Assembly (NCBI RefSeq): GCF_964204865.1
Contig: NC_135258.1
Coordinates: 7,989,001-8,053,000, forward strand
Source: Styela clava
Taxonomy: Eukaryota > Chordata > Ascidiacea > Stolidobranchia > Styelidae
Length of the DNA: 64,000 nt
Reading direction: 5' to 3'
Shown: one piece after another, positions 1 to 10,379 of the stretch
How the letters are laid out: each line of letters starts with the position of its first letter
How positions within the stretch are numbered: the first letter of the stretch is position 1
Notes under the pieces: generated by a model
What the model saw: only the letters and a program-made list of their open reading frames with translations
Told to the model about the DNA's origin: nothing
Databases searched by the model: none
Made by a program: the position numbers and the translations under genes

Positions 1-239
1 CATGATAACATAATCTTTTTTGTGTTGTCTCGAAGGTTATGGTGATAAGGATTAGATAATCCTACCAGCATATTATGTAATAGGTTAGCATTAACATATA
101 CCAGATGCTAAACAATTTCCGTTCTCTAAATATCCGCACGTCACAGCGACCGAATTTTTAAATTCAAAATTAGATTGACTTGAAAAAGAATGGTATTTAC
201 TACACACTTGTTACAAATTGATATCTTTATTATTCACAG

Positions 240-1207
240 GACTGGAGACGATGCATAGCATATCCACCAATGGTGCTCATGAGATTCGATTCGATTTCAC
301 CACAATGGACAACGAAAAATTATTCGCAAAATACCGGTAATGGAAGTTTTTTTTTTAACGCGCAGTCAATTATTTTTAATGCTCCATTTATTATTGGATG
401 GAATATAAAAAGTATAAAAAGGCTCGATTATTTAGTAAACCATATTTTAAATTTGCTAATAACATTGCATATAAATATATATTTCAATTTCAGGCTGCAA
501 TGTAAATGTCACAGAATGTCACAAAAGGAATTCGTTGTAGCATTTGATATTTTAGTGATTTCTTCACAGTTTAGTTCATTGATCGTCATCGTTTTTTGCT
601 TTAAGTAAACTCATCTTGAGCAATATTGAGGAAATAAAAATACTCTTTATATATTAAATTAACAAAAATGTTTTAATTTTCAGACAATTTCAAATTGCTG
701 GAGCGGAAGACAGTTATCGAATAACTATTACCGGATATTCAGGAAATGCTGGTATGCATAAAATATTGATTATAATGAACAATAGACAATAAGACTGTTT
801 TTCAATTTATATAGTATGTGTATGTTTAGAAACTTGAATTTGAATGTATATATACTTGCTTCTTCGATCTCTTATGATGATACAATTCAATAAAGCAACA
901 TGTATCGCACTGCACTTATTCTTGGGTGACTGAATTTATCATGCTGTTTTCATTAACAGGCGATTCAATGGCGTTCCATAACAATAACCAATTTTCAACG
1001 ATGGATCAGAAAAACGACCTCGACCAAGGAAAAAATTGCGCTGAAGCTTACAAAGGGGGGTGGTGGTACAACAGGTGTCATCACGCTAACTTGAATGGTT
1101 TATACGCAGACACATCGACCAAGGGTTTATCCTGGTTGAAGTGGAAAGATTCATACACTCCATTTGCCAAATTTGTAGAAATGAAGATCAGGAAACGCAG
1201 AGACTAA
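240..1207 (+). CDS. ficolin-like lectin, 3' part (unit P0, cut by window start)
   Basis: Three terminal exons of a fibrinogen C-terminal (FBG) domain gene are present: 240-336 (LETMHSISTNGAHEIRFDF... ending AKY-R), 684-751 ([20 protein letters not shown]) and 960-1207 ([16 protein letters not shown]... to stop). Phases are 2, 1 and 2, as in every other copy of the cluster. The last exon holds the usual calcium-site region (STMDQKND), the Cys pair NCA...NRC and the [15 protein letters not shown] segment that forms the acetyl-group pocket in ficolins and tachylectin-5. It ends MKIRKRRD. A polyadenylation signal AATAAA follows at 1278-1283. The upstream exons lie outside the window; if the 4,419-bp unit continues leftward, this copy also lacks the signal-peptide/collagen exon. 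The three exons match those of the next unit exactly. Confidence 0.8.
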
Positions 1208-1555
1208 GCAGCGTGGCAAATTTGGAATAGTATAGATTACTATAGTTCATACCATCAATTGACACCAACAGGGTGTCAATAAAGTTGCGCACCAAGGAAA
1301 GATCAAAATTCTAAATCTACAAAAAGCCTGGAACTTGGTAAACAGTCTTCTCCGATTCATCATGATACCATATTAAAATTCGGCATACATCAACGTCATT
1401 ATGAATTATGAGTTTTACCTTGATTCGCGACTTTATAGCCGCCCTGTGCTGTACAATCATATAATTTCTTGCTTTATTCAGTTGTCAATTTGTGCTTAGA
1501 CGTTTTTATGGGTGTCAAGAGTATTATGTTCGCAGACTAATAGTACTAACGAAAG

Positions 1556-1679
1556 AAATTTGGGACCTCCCGAAGTATGCGCACCAAGATGGCGCACAAC
1601 CTGAACTCAGGTTGTGTACCAGGTTAGGATTCAGGTTATGCGACATCTTGGTGGACATACTTCAGGAGTACCGAAATTT
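1556..1679. mobile_element. small foldback element (MITE-like)
   Basis: A 124-bp palindromic element. The left arm AAATTTGGGACCTCCCGAAG, continuing to TATGCGCACCAAGATG, pairs imperfectly with the right arm (reverse complement begins AAATTTCGGTACTCCTGAAG). The central part repeats CAGGTTGTG/CAGGTTATG. It belongs by eye to the same family as elements near 16.7, 23.7, 44.5, 55.7 and 60.4 kb that carry AGTATGTGTACCA-type ends. No coding capacity; it sits in the 3' flank of unit P0. Confidence 0.55.
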
Positions 1680-2884
1680 GTATACATTTTCATTGTCAAT
1701 ATATTATGATTGCTTTGTTTTGAGTTTTTTCACCTAAAATATATTAACTTTCATCACATCACATCACATCGACTTTTTAATATGGACCAATAGATGAGAT
1801 TCATCAAAGTTCCACGCCTGTTCTGTTGATTAAGACTGAAGCATACTCTCTCATGGTAACGAACGAAGTAAATGAAAGTAAACCGTTTTCATTTGCCGTT
1901 GAATGGAGCGCAATCTTTTTATGACTGAAGATATCAATGGAAAGGGTTGGAACTCGGGTATTCCCAAATTTAAATTACGTATATATATATATATATATAT
2001 ATAGGGTGCTACTTCAATATGCGATCTCTGTTGTTGTGTGACCTCAGTGAATTTAGTTAGGGTTAGGAATCCCTGTTCGAGAATGTCCTCATGAGATTAA
2101 TTGCACACCAAAGTCGCGCCACAACTGTTGGCACTTTGTTTAAGCATGTGAGATCGGATGCAAAAATAGCATCCTCAATAGTATATTTATCGCTACCATT
2201 AAGTCAAAGTGAATCGCTTTTTGGTGAAGACAGTCATATGTTATTTTTAGCTTGCATACAGTTGGGTTAATAGTTTGGAGGTTAAAAACTTGGGGAATTT
2301 AAATGAACGCAGCTACGAAAAGGTAAACAAAATTATTGGAATATTTTAGATTAGTTAACTGCTGTATTAATCTGAATAGGTTGTAGTCTACATACCGAAG
2401 TAATTTCTAAATATGGTTGATTGAGAAACCATGTGCCTGACTTTTGCCCTTTTCTCATTGCCTCTGTGTTGTTACTGTTAGTGCATGCTTGTTCACTGAG
2501 TGCAAGAATACTAAGGCAAGAATCAAAACGGCCACATTGGGCGGTTTAATGTTCTTGCCTCACATTCAAGCAAATTTTATTGTATATACCATAACCTTAT
2601 TTATTACATTTTTTCATGACCAAATTGAGACATTATCATGCCCTCGGTTTTTTTAAGTATACTAGATAATCAACGTTTTTTTTCGAGTCACCTCCCACAG
2701 TGAAATATATTTTTTATGTTTTTCTCTTTTTGTTTGCATCAAGTGTATTGTCATTTTGGTGAAAAATAAACTACTGACTGATTACCTATGTCGTGAATAT
2801 CACGTGAAGATAATTTTCCGACCCTCCTTAGTTTTTTAAATTATTGAAACAGGAATGGAACTATATTGACATTACTTTTTCCAG

Positions 2885-5626
2885 AACGGACGTTTTCACG
2901 GGACTGTGCAGTCGTAAAAAGTCACGTGATATCAAGTGGAACTTACGTGATTCATCCGTTCAATGAGAGTAAACAAGGAGTCCAAGTGTATTGTGATCAA
3001 GAAACCGATGGAGGCGGTTGGATTGTGAGTGGTATCTTCGGAAACCTTTTTGTCTATGTTTTACAATTTGTAGATCAGCAGCATGAGGCCCAAACAGAAT
3101 TAATCATCAGAAACAATTCTCATCTATATTAAATATCTCAATTTCATGTAACTTGGTTTAGAAAATAAAACTATAGAATATCAGAGGCAATTGTGGCATT
3201 TATTCTATATGTAATTTTATTTACTTTGTATCTCAATACACTTATTTAATATGATTGCGTGCAGATGAGTTACAAACATTTTAAGTCATTATCTCATTGC
3301 ACGTAATAGAATTCATCTCTTTTTAATGAGAAAGGCAGAACAACAATACATGGGCCTTTAGTCTACAACAGTGTGGTCCAAACTCAGGCCCGCGGACCAC
3401 ATGTGACCCGCCACTTCATTATCTCGGGCTCGCGTCACATTCGGAGAGTAATCAAATCGCATTTCGTGTTGTTTCGTAATAAAATTAATCAGAAAAATCT
3501 TTTGACATATTGTCATCACTAATGTTACTGAATTAAATAGTGTTATGGCTAGCTGAGGCAACTAGCGAAGCTGAATGATGTGCTTGGCAGTCTAAATTGT
3601 TATCTGGCTTTCTAAATTTTTGGTCGAGAATATATGCTAACAATATAGGCATCATCGAAAACTAGGAATCGAATGTGCATTCTATTAGCCCATAGAATTG
3701 CCATGCCTGATAACTATGTGTTTGCACAATAAAACTGTTTGTTCTGTATTGCACTGTTCATCTATTTTTGGCACTATCGTGGCCCGCGAACAATGCAAAA
3801 ATAATGTTGTGGCCCGCGGAGCTGACAACTTTGGACCACCCTGGTCTAGAACAAAACTGAACCTGCCGTTCATGATGTTAAATTGCCGTTGTTCATGAAC
3901 AGATCCAGAATTCTGAAGATTTTGAAACATAATTCGTCTGCGATCATTTTAAAACTATAGTCATAAAGCGTACCATGGCCTCTCGTCCCGTTACCAGTTA
4001 TTTTGTTTCAAGTGCATTAACTTTAGGTAGGCAGAACCGACCAGCCATTACGTGTACCACTCTACGGCGATAAGGAGTTCAGTAATTCTCTGGCACATAA
4101 TTATCCGCCGCGGAATTCCAACCTGCGAACCCATGAAGGGTAATGAGAGGAGCGATGGAAAACGTCGACGATTGCAAATCAACGATCATTTTTTTTTGTC
4201 CCGTTCATTTTTAGGTAATACAAAGAAGACTTGACGGAACTGAAGATTTTTATCGTGACTGGAATGACTATGTCACAGGTTTCGGTTACAAAGAACGAGA
4301 ATTCTGGCTAGGTATACAAACAATATACGAAAAATTTGAATTTATAGATATAAGACGTAATTAGTGATTTGTTCAAAACATAAGGGCATTTTCAACTTTT
4401 TTCTGCGCATGGTAGCGTCCATGATAACATAATCTTTTTTGTGTTGTCTCGAAGGTTATGGTGATAAGGATTAGATAATCCTACCAGCATATTATGTAAT
4501 AGGTTAGCATTAACATATACCAGATGCTAAACAATTTCCGTTCTCTAAATATCCGCACGTCACAGCGACCGAATTTTTAAATTCAAAATTAGATTGACTT
4601 GAAAAAGAATGGTATTTACTACACACTTGTTACAAATTGATATCTTTATTATTCACAGGACTGGAGACGATGCATAGCATATCCACCAATGGTGCTCATG
4701 AGATTCGATTCGATTTCACCACAATGGACAACGAAAAATTATTCGCAAAATACCGGTAATGGAAGTTTTTTTTTTAACGCGCAGTCAATTATTTTTAATG
4801 CTCCATTTATTATTGGATGGAATATAAAAAGTATAAAAAGGCTCGATTATTTAGTAAACCATATTTTAAATTTGCTAATAACATTGCATATAAATATATA
4901 TTTCAATTTCAGGCTGCAATGTAAATGTCACAGAATGTCACAAAAGGAATTCGTTGTAGCATTTGATATTTTAGTGATTTCTTCACAGTTTAGTTCATTG
5001 ATCGTCATCGTTTTTTGCTTTAAGTAAACTCATCTTGAGCAATATTGAGGAAATAAAAATACTCTTTATATATTAAATTAACAAAAATGTTTTAATTTTC
5101 AGACAATTTCAAATTGCTGGAGCGGAAGACAGTTATCGAATAACTATTACCGGATATTCAGGAAATGCTGGTATGCATAAAATATTGATTATAATGAACA
5201 ATAGACAATAAGACTGTTTTTCAATTTATATAGTATGTGTATGTTTAGAAACTTGAATTTGAATGTATATATACTTGCTTCTTCGATCTCTTATGATGAT
5301 ACAATTCAATAAAGCAACATGTATCGCACTGCACTTATTCTTGGGTGACTGAATTTATCATGCTGTTTTCATTAACAGGCGATTCAATGGCGTTCCATAA
5401 CAATAACCAATTTTCAACGATGGATCAGAAAAACGACCTCGACCAAGGAAAAAATTGCGCTGAAGCTTACAAAGGGGGGTGGTGGTACAACAGGTGTCAT
5501 CACGCTAACTTGAATGGTTTATACGCAGACACATCGACCAAGGGTTTATCCTGGTTGAAGTGGAAAGATTCATACACTCCATTTGCCAAATTTGTAGAAA
5601 TGAAGATCAGGAAACGCAGAGACTAA
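2885..5626 (+). CDS. 5'-truncated ficolin-like lectin (unit P1)
   Basis: Five exons encode a complete FBG domain: 2885-3024 ([20 protein letters not shown] ... [12 protein letters not shown]), 4215-4311 ([20 protein letters not shown] ... FWL-G), 4659-4755 (LETMHSISTNG ... AKY-R), 5103-5170 and 5379-5626. All splice sites are GT/AG and the frame stays open to the stop. AATAAA lies at 5697-5702. Unlike the minus-strand genes, no signal-peptide/collagen exon can be found upstream: intron-1-like sequence (2800-2884, with AGATAATTTTCC) is cut at 2664, where the preceding unit's 3' flank begins. As read, this unit has no start codon or secretion signal of its own. It may be a non-functional truncation, an unequal-crossover product, or a mis-assembly. 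A hAT-type element fills part of intron 2. Confidence 0.75.
3369..3843. mobile_element. hAT-type non-autonomous element or transposon remnant
   Basis: A 475-bp element inside intron 2 of unit P1. Terminal inverted repeats are CAGTGTGGTCCAAACT at the left and CAGGGTGGTCCAAAGT (reverse complement) at the right, followed on each side by a GGCCCGCGG-type subterminal motif typical of hAT elements. It is flanked by an 8-bp target duplication with one mismatch, GTCTACAA (3361-3368) and GTCTAGAA (3844-3851). Short reading frames inside are not convincingly a transposase. Confidence 0.75.
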
Positions 5627-7082
5627 GCAGCGTGGCAAATTTGGAATAGTATAGATTACTATAGTTCATACCATCAATTGACACCAACAGGGTGTCAATA
5701 AAGTTGCGCACCAAGGAAAGATCAAAATTCTAAATCTACAAAAAGCCTGGAACTTGGTAAACAGTCTTCTCCGATTCATCATGATACCATATTAAAATTC
5801 GGCATACATCAACGTCATTATGAATTATGAGTTTTACCTTGATTCGCGACTTTATAGCCGCCCTGTGCTGTACAATCATATAATTTCTTGCTTTATTCAG
5901 TTGTCAATTTGTGCTTAGACGTTTTTATGGGTGTCAAGAGTATTATGTTCGCAGACTAATAGTACTAACGAAAGAAATTTGGGACCTCCCGAAGTATGCG
6001 CACCAAGATGGCGCACAACCTGAACTCAGGTTGTGTACCAGGTTAGGATTCAGGTTATGCGACATCTTGGTGGACATACTTCAGGAGTACCGAAATTTGT
6101 ATACATTTTCATTGTCAATATATTATGATTGCTTTGTTTTGAGTTTTTTCACCTAAAATATATTAACTTTCATCACATCACATCACATCGACTTTTTAAT
6201 ATGGACCAATAGATGAGATTCATCAAAGTTCCACGCCTGTTCTGTTGATTAAGACTGAAGCATACTCTCTCATGGTAACGAACGAAGTAAATGAAAGTAA
6301 ACCGTTTTCATTTGCCGTTGAATGGAGCGCAATCTTTTTATGACTGAAGATATCAATGGAAAGGGTTGGAACTCGGGTATTCCCAAATTTAAATTACGTA
6401 TATATATATATATATATATATAGGGTGCTACTTCAATATGCGATCTCTGTTGTTGTGTGACCTCAGTGAATTTAGTTAGGGTTAGGAATCCCTGTTCGAG
6501 AATGTCCTCATGAGATTAATTGCACACCAAAGTCGCGCCACAACTGTTGGCACTTTGTTTAAGCATGTGAGATCGGATGCAAAAATAGCATCCTCAATAG
6601 TATATTTATCGCTACCATTAAGTCAAAGTGAATCGCTTTTTGGTGAAGACAGTCATATGTTATTTTTAGCTTGCATACAGTTGGGTTAATAGTTTGGAGG
6701 TTAAAAACTTGGGGAATTTAAATGAACGCAGCTACGAAAAGGTAAACAAAATTATTGGAATATTTTAGATTAGTTAACTGCTGTATTAATCTGAATAGGT
6801 TGTAGTCTACATACCGAAGTAATTTCTAAATATGGTTGATTGAGAAACCATGTGCCTGACTTTTGCCCTTTTCTCATTGCCTCTGTGTTGTTACTGTTAG
6901 TGCATGCTTGTTCACTGAGTGCAAGAATACTAAGGCAAGAATCAAAACGGCCACATTGGGCGGTTTAATGTTCTTGCCTCACATTCAAGCAAATTTTATT
7001 GTATATACCATAACCTTATTTATTACATTTTTTCATGACCAAATTGAGACATTATCATGCCCTCGGTTTTTTTAAGTATACT
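4420..7082. repeat. direct tandem duplication, copy B (mate 1-2663)
   Basis: Second copy of the apparently identical sequence, holding introns 3-5, exons 4-6 and the 3' flank of unit P1. From about 6690 to 7050 it includes flank sequence also found, diverged, near 10.43-10.75 kb and, reversed, near 16.9-17.1, 29.6-29.9, 36.2-36.5 and 42.8-43.1 kb. That sequence is therefore the normal downstream flank of a lectin unit. Confidence 0.95.
5975..6098. mobile_element. small foldback element (MITE-like), second copy
   Basis: Duplicate of the 124-bp palindrome at 1556-1679, carried along by the 4,419-bp duplication rather than by independent insertion. Confidence 0.55.
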
Positions 7083-7280
7083 CGTAGAGAAAACCCACTC
7101 TCTTGGATTTATTTGGAAAAATGACGCTAATCGTGTTGAGACTACAGTTGGAGGATGGTTCGGAGATACCCCGTCAAACCGCTCTCAAGGATTTGATTTT
7201 AACGTCATAGTTCCAAACACGGTCCATAGACATTAACCTTAGATAATTATTTTGGTCAAGTAAGCAGGGCTAGCTCCCTG

Positions 7281-7699
7281 AAAACCGTCAAGTACTTCTT
7301 GTTGGCGTGGCAGTACTGCTTTAGCATATGTTATTTCTAACCCCAACGTCATCCTAAAATGATGTCACTACAAAGTCAAAGTGACGAAATAAGGTCCGTC
7401 AAAGTATACTGACTGTCGTCTAAAACGCACAGACAATCACCCGGAATCAAGCAAGCTATTTCCCTCGTTTCTTGTCGTAATGATCCCGATATGAGAGAGA
7501 TCGCTGTCGTTAGCGAGTTCGCTATCGGCGGCGGAGATGCCATATTGGGCGATCATAGCTTTTCTTTGGAAAGCTCTCTTGCGTGATTGTGACGTCCTAG
7601 TGACTTAATTTTTGTTAGATGATGTAGTCAGGTGTGGGCTAGGAATAACATATGCAAAAATATTTGTGCCACGCCAACTAGAAGTACTTACGGCGTTTA
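7281..7699. mobile_element. foldback / MITE-like element, about 420 bp
   Basis: The left arm (about 7281-7345, AAGTACTTCTTGTTGGCGTGG ... GCATATGTTATT ... CTAACCCC) is matched in reverse complement by the right arm (about 7633-7699, AAGTACTTCTAGTTGGCGTGG ... GCATATGTTATT ... CTAGCCCAC). The arms differ by small indels and the centre is unique. No target duplication was identified and there is no coding capacity. The surrounding 7083-7830 shows no recognisable gene. Confidence 0.6.
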
Positions 7700-7829
7700 G
7701 TGAACATGAGCCAAGTACGCTAATATGACTTTAATGAGGTTAATTGACAAGTTCCGTAAGACTTTTTGCCTCAATATCAAATATCGCAGGTAGAAAATCG
7801 TGCTATAACGTCTGAATATTTTATATTTT

Positions 7830-9900
7830 ATGAACTTATGTTATTTTCAACTTTCCAGTTTTTAAGTTGATGTTGTTGAAAATAATAGTTGGCAAAGATT
7901 TTCGTTCTCATAATTATTAAATCTTTATTTTTCTCGCGATATTTTAAACCTCACAAACCTCCACTAATCTAATCGCTGCATAATAATGAGGCACCTACAA
8001 TAATGTGTACGGCACATAACAATTTTCGTTGTGCTATATTACATATCATCTTATACTATTAAAAATGAATACTGTGAACACCCATTAAACCAGCCTCTGA
8101 TAATAATAATATTCATAGAATAAAGCAGCACGGTTACCGTGGTGAGATTTTGTAGACGAAATATAATCCTGTAGAGTGTAAACTATATGACAACGCTTCC
8201 GCAAAAATATCTATACCTGATATCTGATATACTGAGAATTCATTTATTCTTTTGAACTGTATTTTAATGTAAATAAATCATTATCTCTTGCGTCCGCTTT
8301 AGCGTGACATCATAATGTACAGATTATTTCTGCATCTGACGGTAGTTAAAATATATATAAAATATATATATAGTAACTGAACACAATTAGTTCAACGAAA
8401 GAGATGCCTTAACGGATTAGTTTAACGGAAGCGAATCGTATATTGCTATATACTTCACAATGTCAGGTAAAAGGAAATATGACTTCAAACTCTTTCATAT
8501 TTCACCATATTCTAGGTAAAAGCAAAACTATTCGAGCGAAGATGCTCAAACAAAGGCTGGTTGTATTGAATGCCATTGCGCCTGCATTCCATAGATAATG
8601 ACATTATTAAAATCTTGTACAAGATTCTCTTACAACAACTAGATCGTATATAACCAGCATTAAGATGATCTAGAGCAGTTCTTCCCAAACGAGTGTATAT
8701 ACAACCCAGGAAAGGTTATATCACATCGATAGAATGCACGGGGGTGTAACACATAAAATAGATTCGGTACACTAACTTATTTTATTGCAATGTGTCACAA
8801 ATAAAGCATAACGTGTATGAGCATTAAAATTCGCACCTTGCTACATTTATATTGCTTCGTCCCAGCGTTATACAGATGTGGGTTGTATGATTGTCATAAT
8901 AGAACTTGGTTAGTTAAACCCATCTTACGCTAAAAATGAACTGTCATAAGCAAACATTTTCACACAAAATGTGATCACGGCAGATTGTACGTCGCTATTG
9001 AGTTCACAACATCGATCATGATGAAAAACTTTAAATTAGCATCATTGGCAATGGACGTTGTACTGGTATTTTTAATAAATTTGTACTTCCCAGATGCGTA
9101 TTATAGCTAAAAGTTACTTCATATAAATTACTTCCATAGTAGATACAGTGAATACAACAATACTCAACATGCATGAGATTTCTTCGATTGGCAGTACGAT
9201 CAAATAGAGATCAATAAGTATTGTCACACATGACCTGATGCTTGAAGCTATTGACAAGGCTGAAATAGGAGCATAAATACCCTGTTCCATATTTGGAAAA
9301 ATGGGAGATGCAAATGCTACGCATACCTGCAGCGGCAACACGATTTGATTTAATATACTCGATTCTAAATCAATTCTAAAATCGGTCTGTAGAAAAGGGT
9401 TATAGACAGGGGGTTGTCAAATTGTTCTGCTGCCCAGGTCGAATTTCTGATATTGATTCCCTTAAATCTAACTTTTATTTGTACAGGATAAACATATAAT
9501 AGATGTTGTTATGCATGAGAATGAATAAATTAAACGTCAATTAAGAATGAAATGTTTGTATTATTCAAAACAGAAACATCAGCACCAGCAAGTTTTAAAT
9601 AAATCGGGCAATATATAGGTCTTAATGAGATTGCAAGTATAACCGCAATACTGTATACCTTAAAAAGACCATATTTGATATATATCGCTATGCTGCACTT
9701 TTTAACACGGTACAAGATCATATGCTGAATACATGTGATGCATACGGTGAATAGCCTGCTTACTTTATATGACCTAAAGATAGGTTTTCGCGTGTATGTG
9801 TATATTTGCGACCTATCAATTTCCTTCTTCTACCATTACAGCCGTGACATAACTGCCTACTAAAACTCATTTAACCGCAGAGGCATCAACAGAGGGCGTT
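7830..9900. other. intergenic: decayed upstream flank of a lectin unit, inverted relative to the minus-strand array
   Basis: No gene is supported. Several blocks match the upstream flanks of the minus-strand genes in reverse complement: 8380-8600 against about 29.2-29.45 kb, 9400-9480 against about 34.65-34.73, 41.27-41.35 and 54.55-54.63 kb, and 8050-8350 against about 55.1-55.45 kb. The orientation fits a plus-strand lectin gene starting near 9.9 kb, whose remnant is there. Short open frames in this stretch are not supported as genes. Confidence 0.6.
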
Positions 9901-9901
9901 G

Positions 9902-10379
9902 TATGTAAAAGCAATTATTCTGGGCCGTTCGGTATTTTATTCCAGTGAATTTCATCAGAATGAAATCCGTTCAAGAAAACAAACAAGGGGTTGAAGTGTA
10001 TTGTGATCAAAAAAACGATGGTGGTGGATGGATTGTGGGTAGAGTTTTGATAACCCTCATGTACCCTTGTATCACCATACGACGGTGAGGAGTTGAGCAA
10101 TTCTTATACATATAATCATCCTTCTACGGGATTCAAACATGCGAACCTACGCAGCGTAATCAGAGATGCAATGGAAAGCGTCGTTCTAACACTAAGCCTT
10201 AGACCAATGCGCCCCCAACCGCGCAAAAATAATGTTCATATAATATATATTGCATATGCTCGTTTTATGACATAGTAGGAAAGAATACATACATCTGAGT
10301 AGTATAGTTGTCCCTGAAATTTGACGATCGCAACTCATTTTTAATTTACCTGTCACATTCATTTTTAGGTAATACAAAT
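9902..10379 (+). pseudogene. ficolin-like lectin relic with two internal deletions
   Basis: The promoter and 5' UTR typical of this family are present (TATGTAAAAGC, a mutated TATATAAAAGC at 9902, then CAATTATTCTGGGCCGTTCG and GGTATTTTATTC). At 9960 the 5' UTR is fused directly to the middle of the first FBG exon (NKQGVEVYCDQKNDGGGWI), so exon 1, intron 1 and the exon's N-terminal half are gone. The next intron follows, with its SINE-like sequence, and then the acceptor and first three codons of the next exon (GTAATACAA, 10371-10379). There a second break joins downstream lectin-flank sequence. The 5' junction creates an ATG and a 42-codon open frame (9960-10088) that reads into the intron. 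The normal GTGAGT donor reads GTGGGT. Non-functional as a lectin. Confidence 0.75.

Larger units (their letters stand above)
1..2663. repeat. direct tandem duplication, copy A (mate 4420-7082)
   Basis: Every stretch compared between 1-2663 and 4420-7082 reads the same at an offset of 4,419, including introns, the 3' flank and a TA dinucleotide run (about 1980-2002 and 6399-6421). Identity stops after the shared AAGTATACT, where this copy continues AGATAATC and the other CGTAGAG. The left end is not seen because the window starts inside the repeat. The repeated unit is 2664-7082 and runs from intron 1 of a lectin gene through its 3' flank. Absence of differences in non-coding DNA means either a very recent duplication or an assembly artefact. 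Confidence 0.95.
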
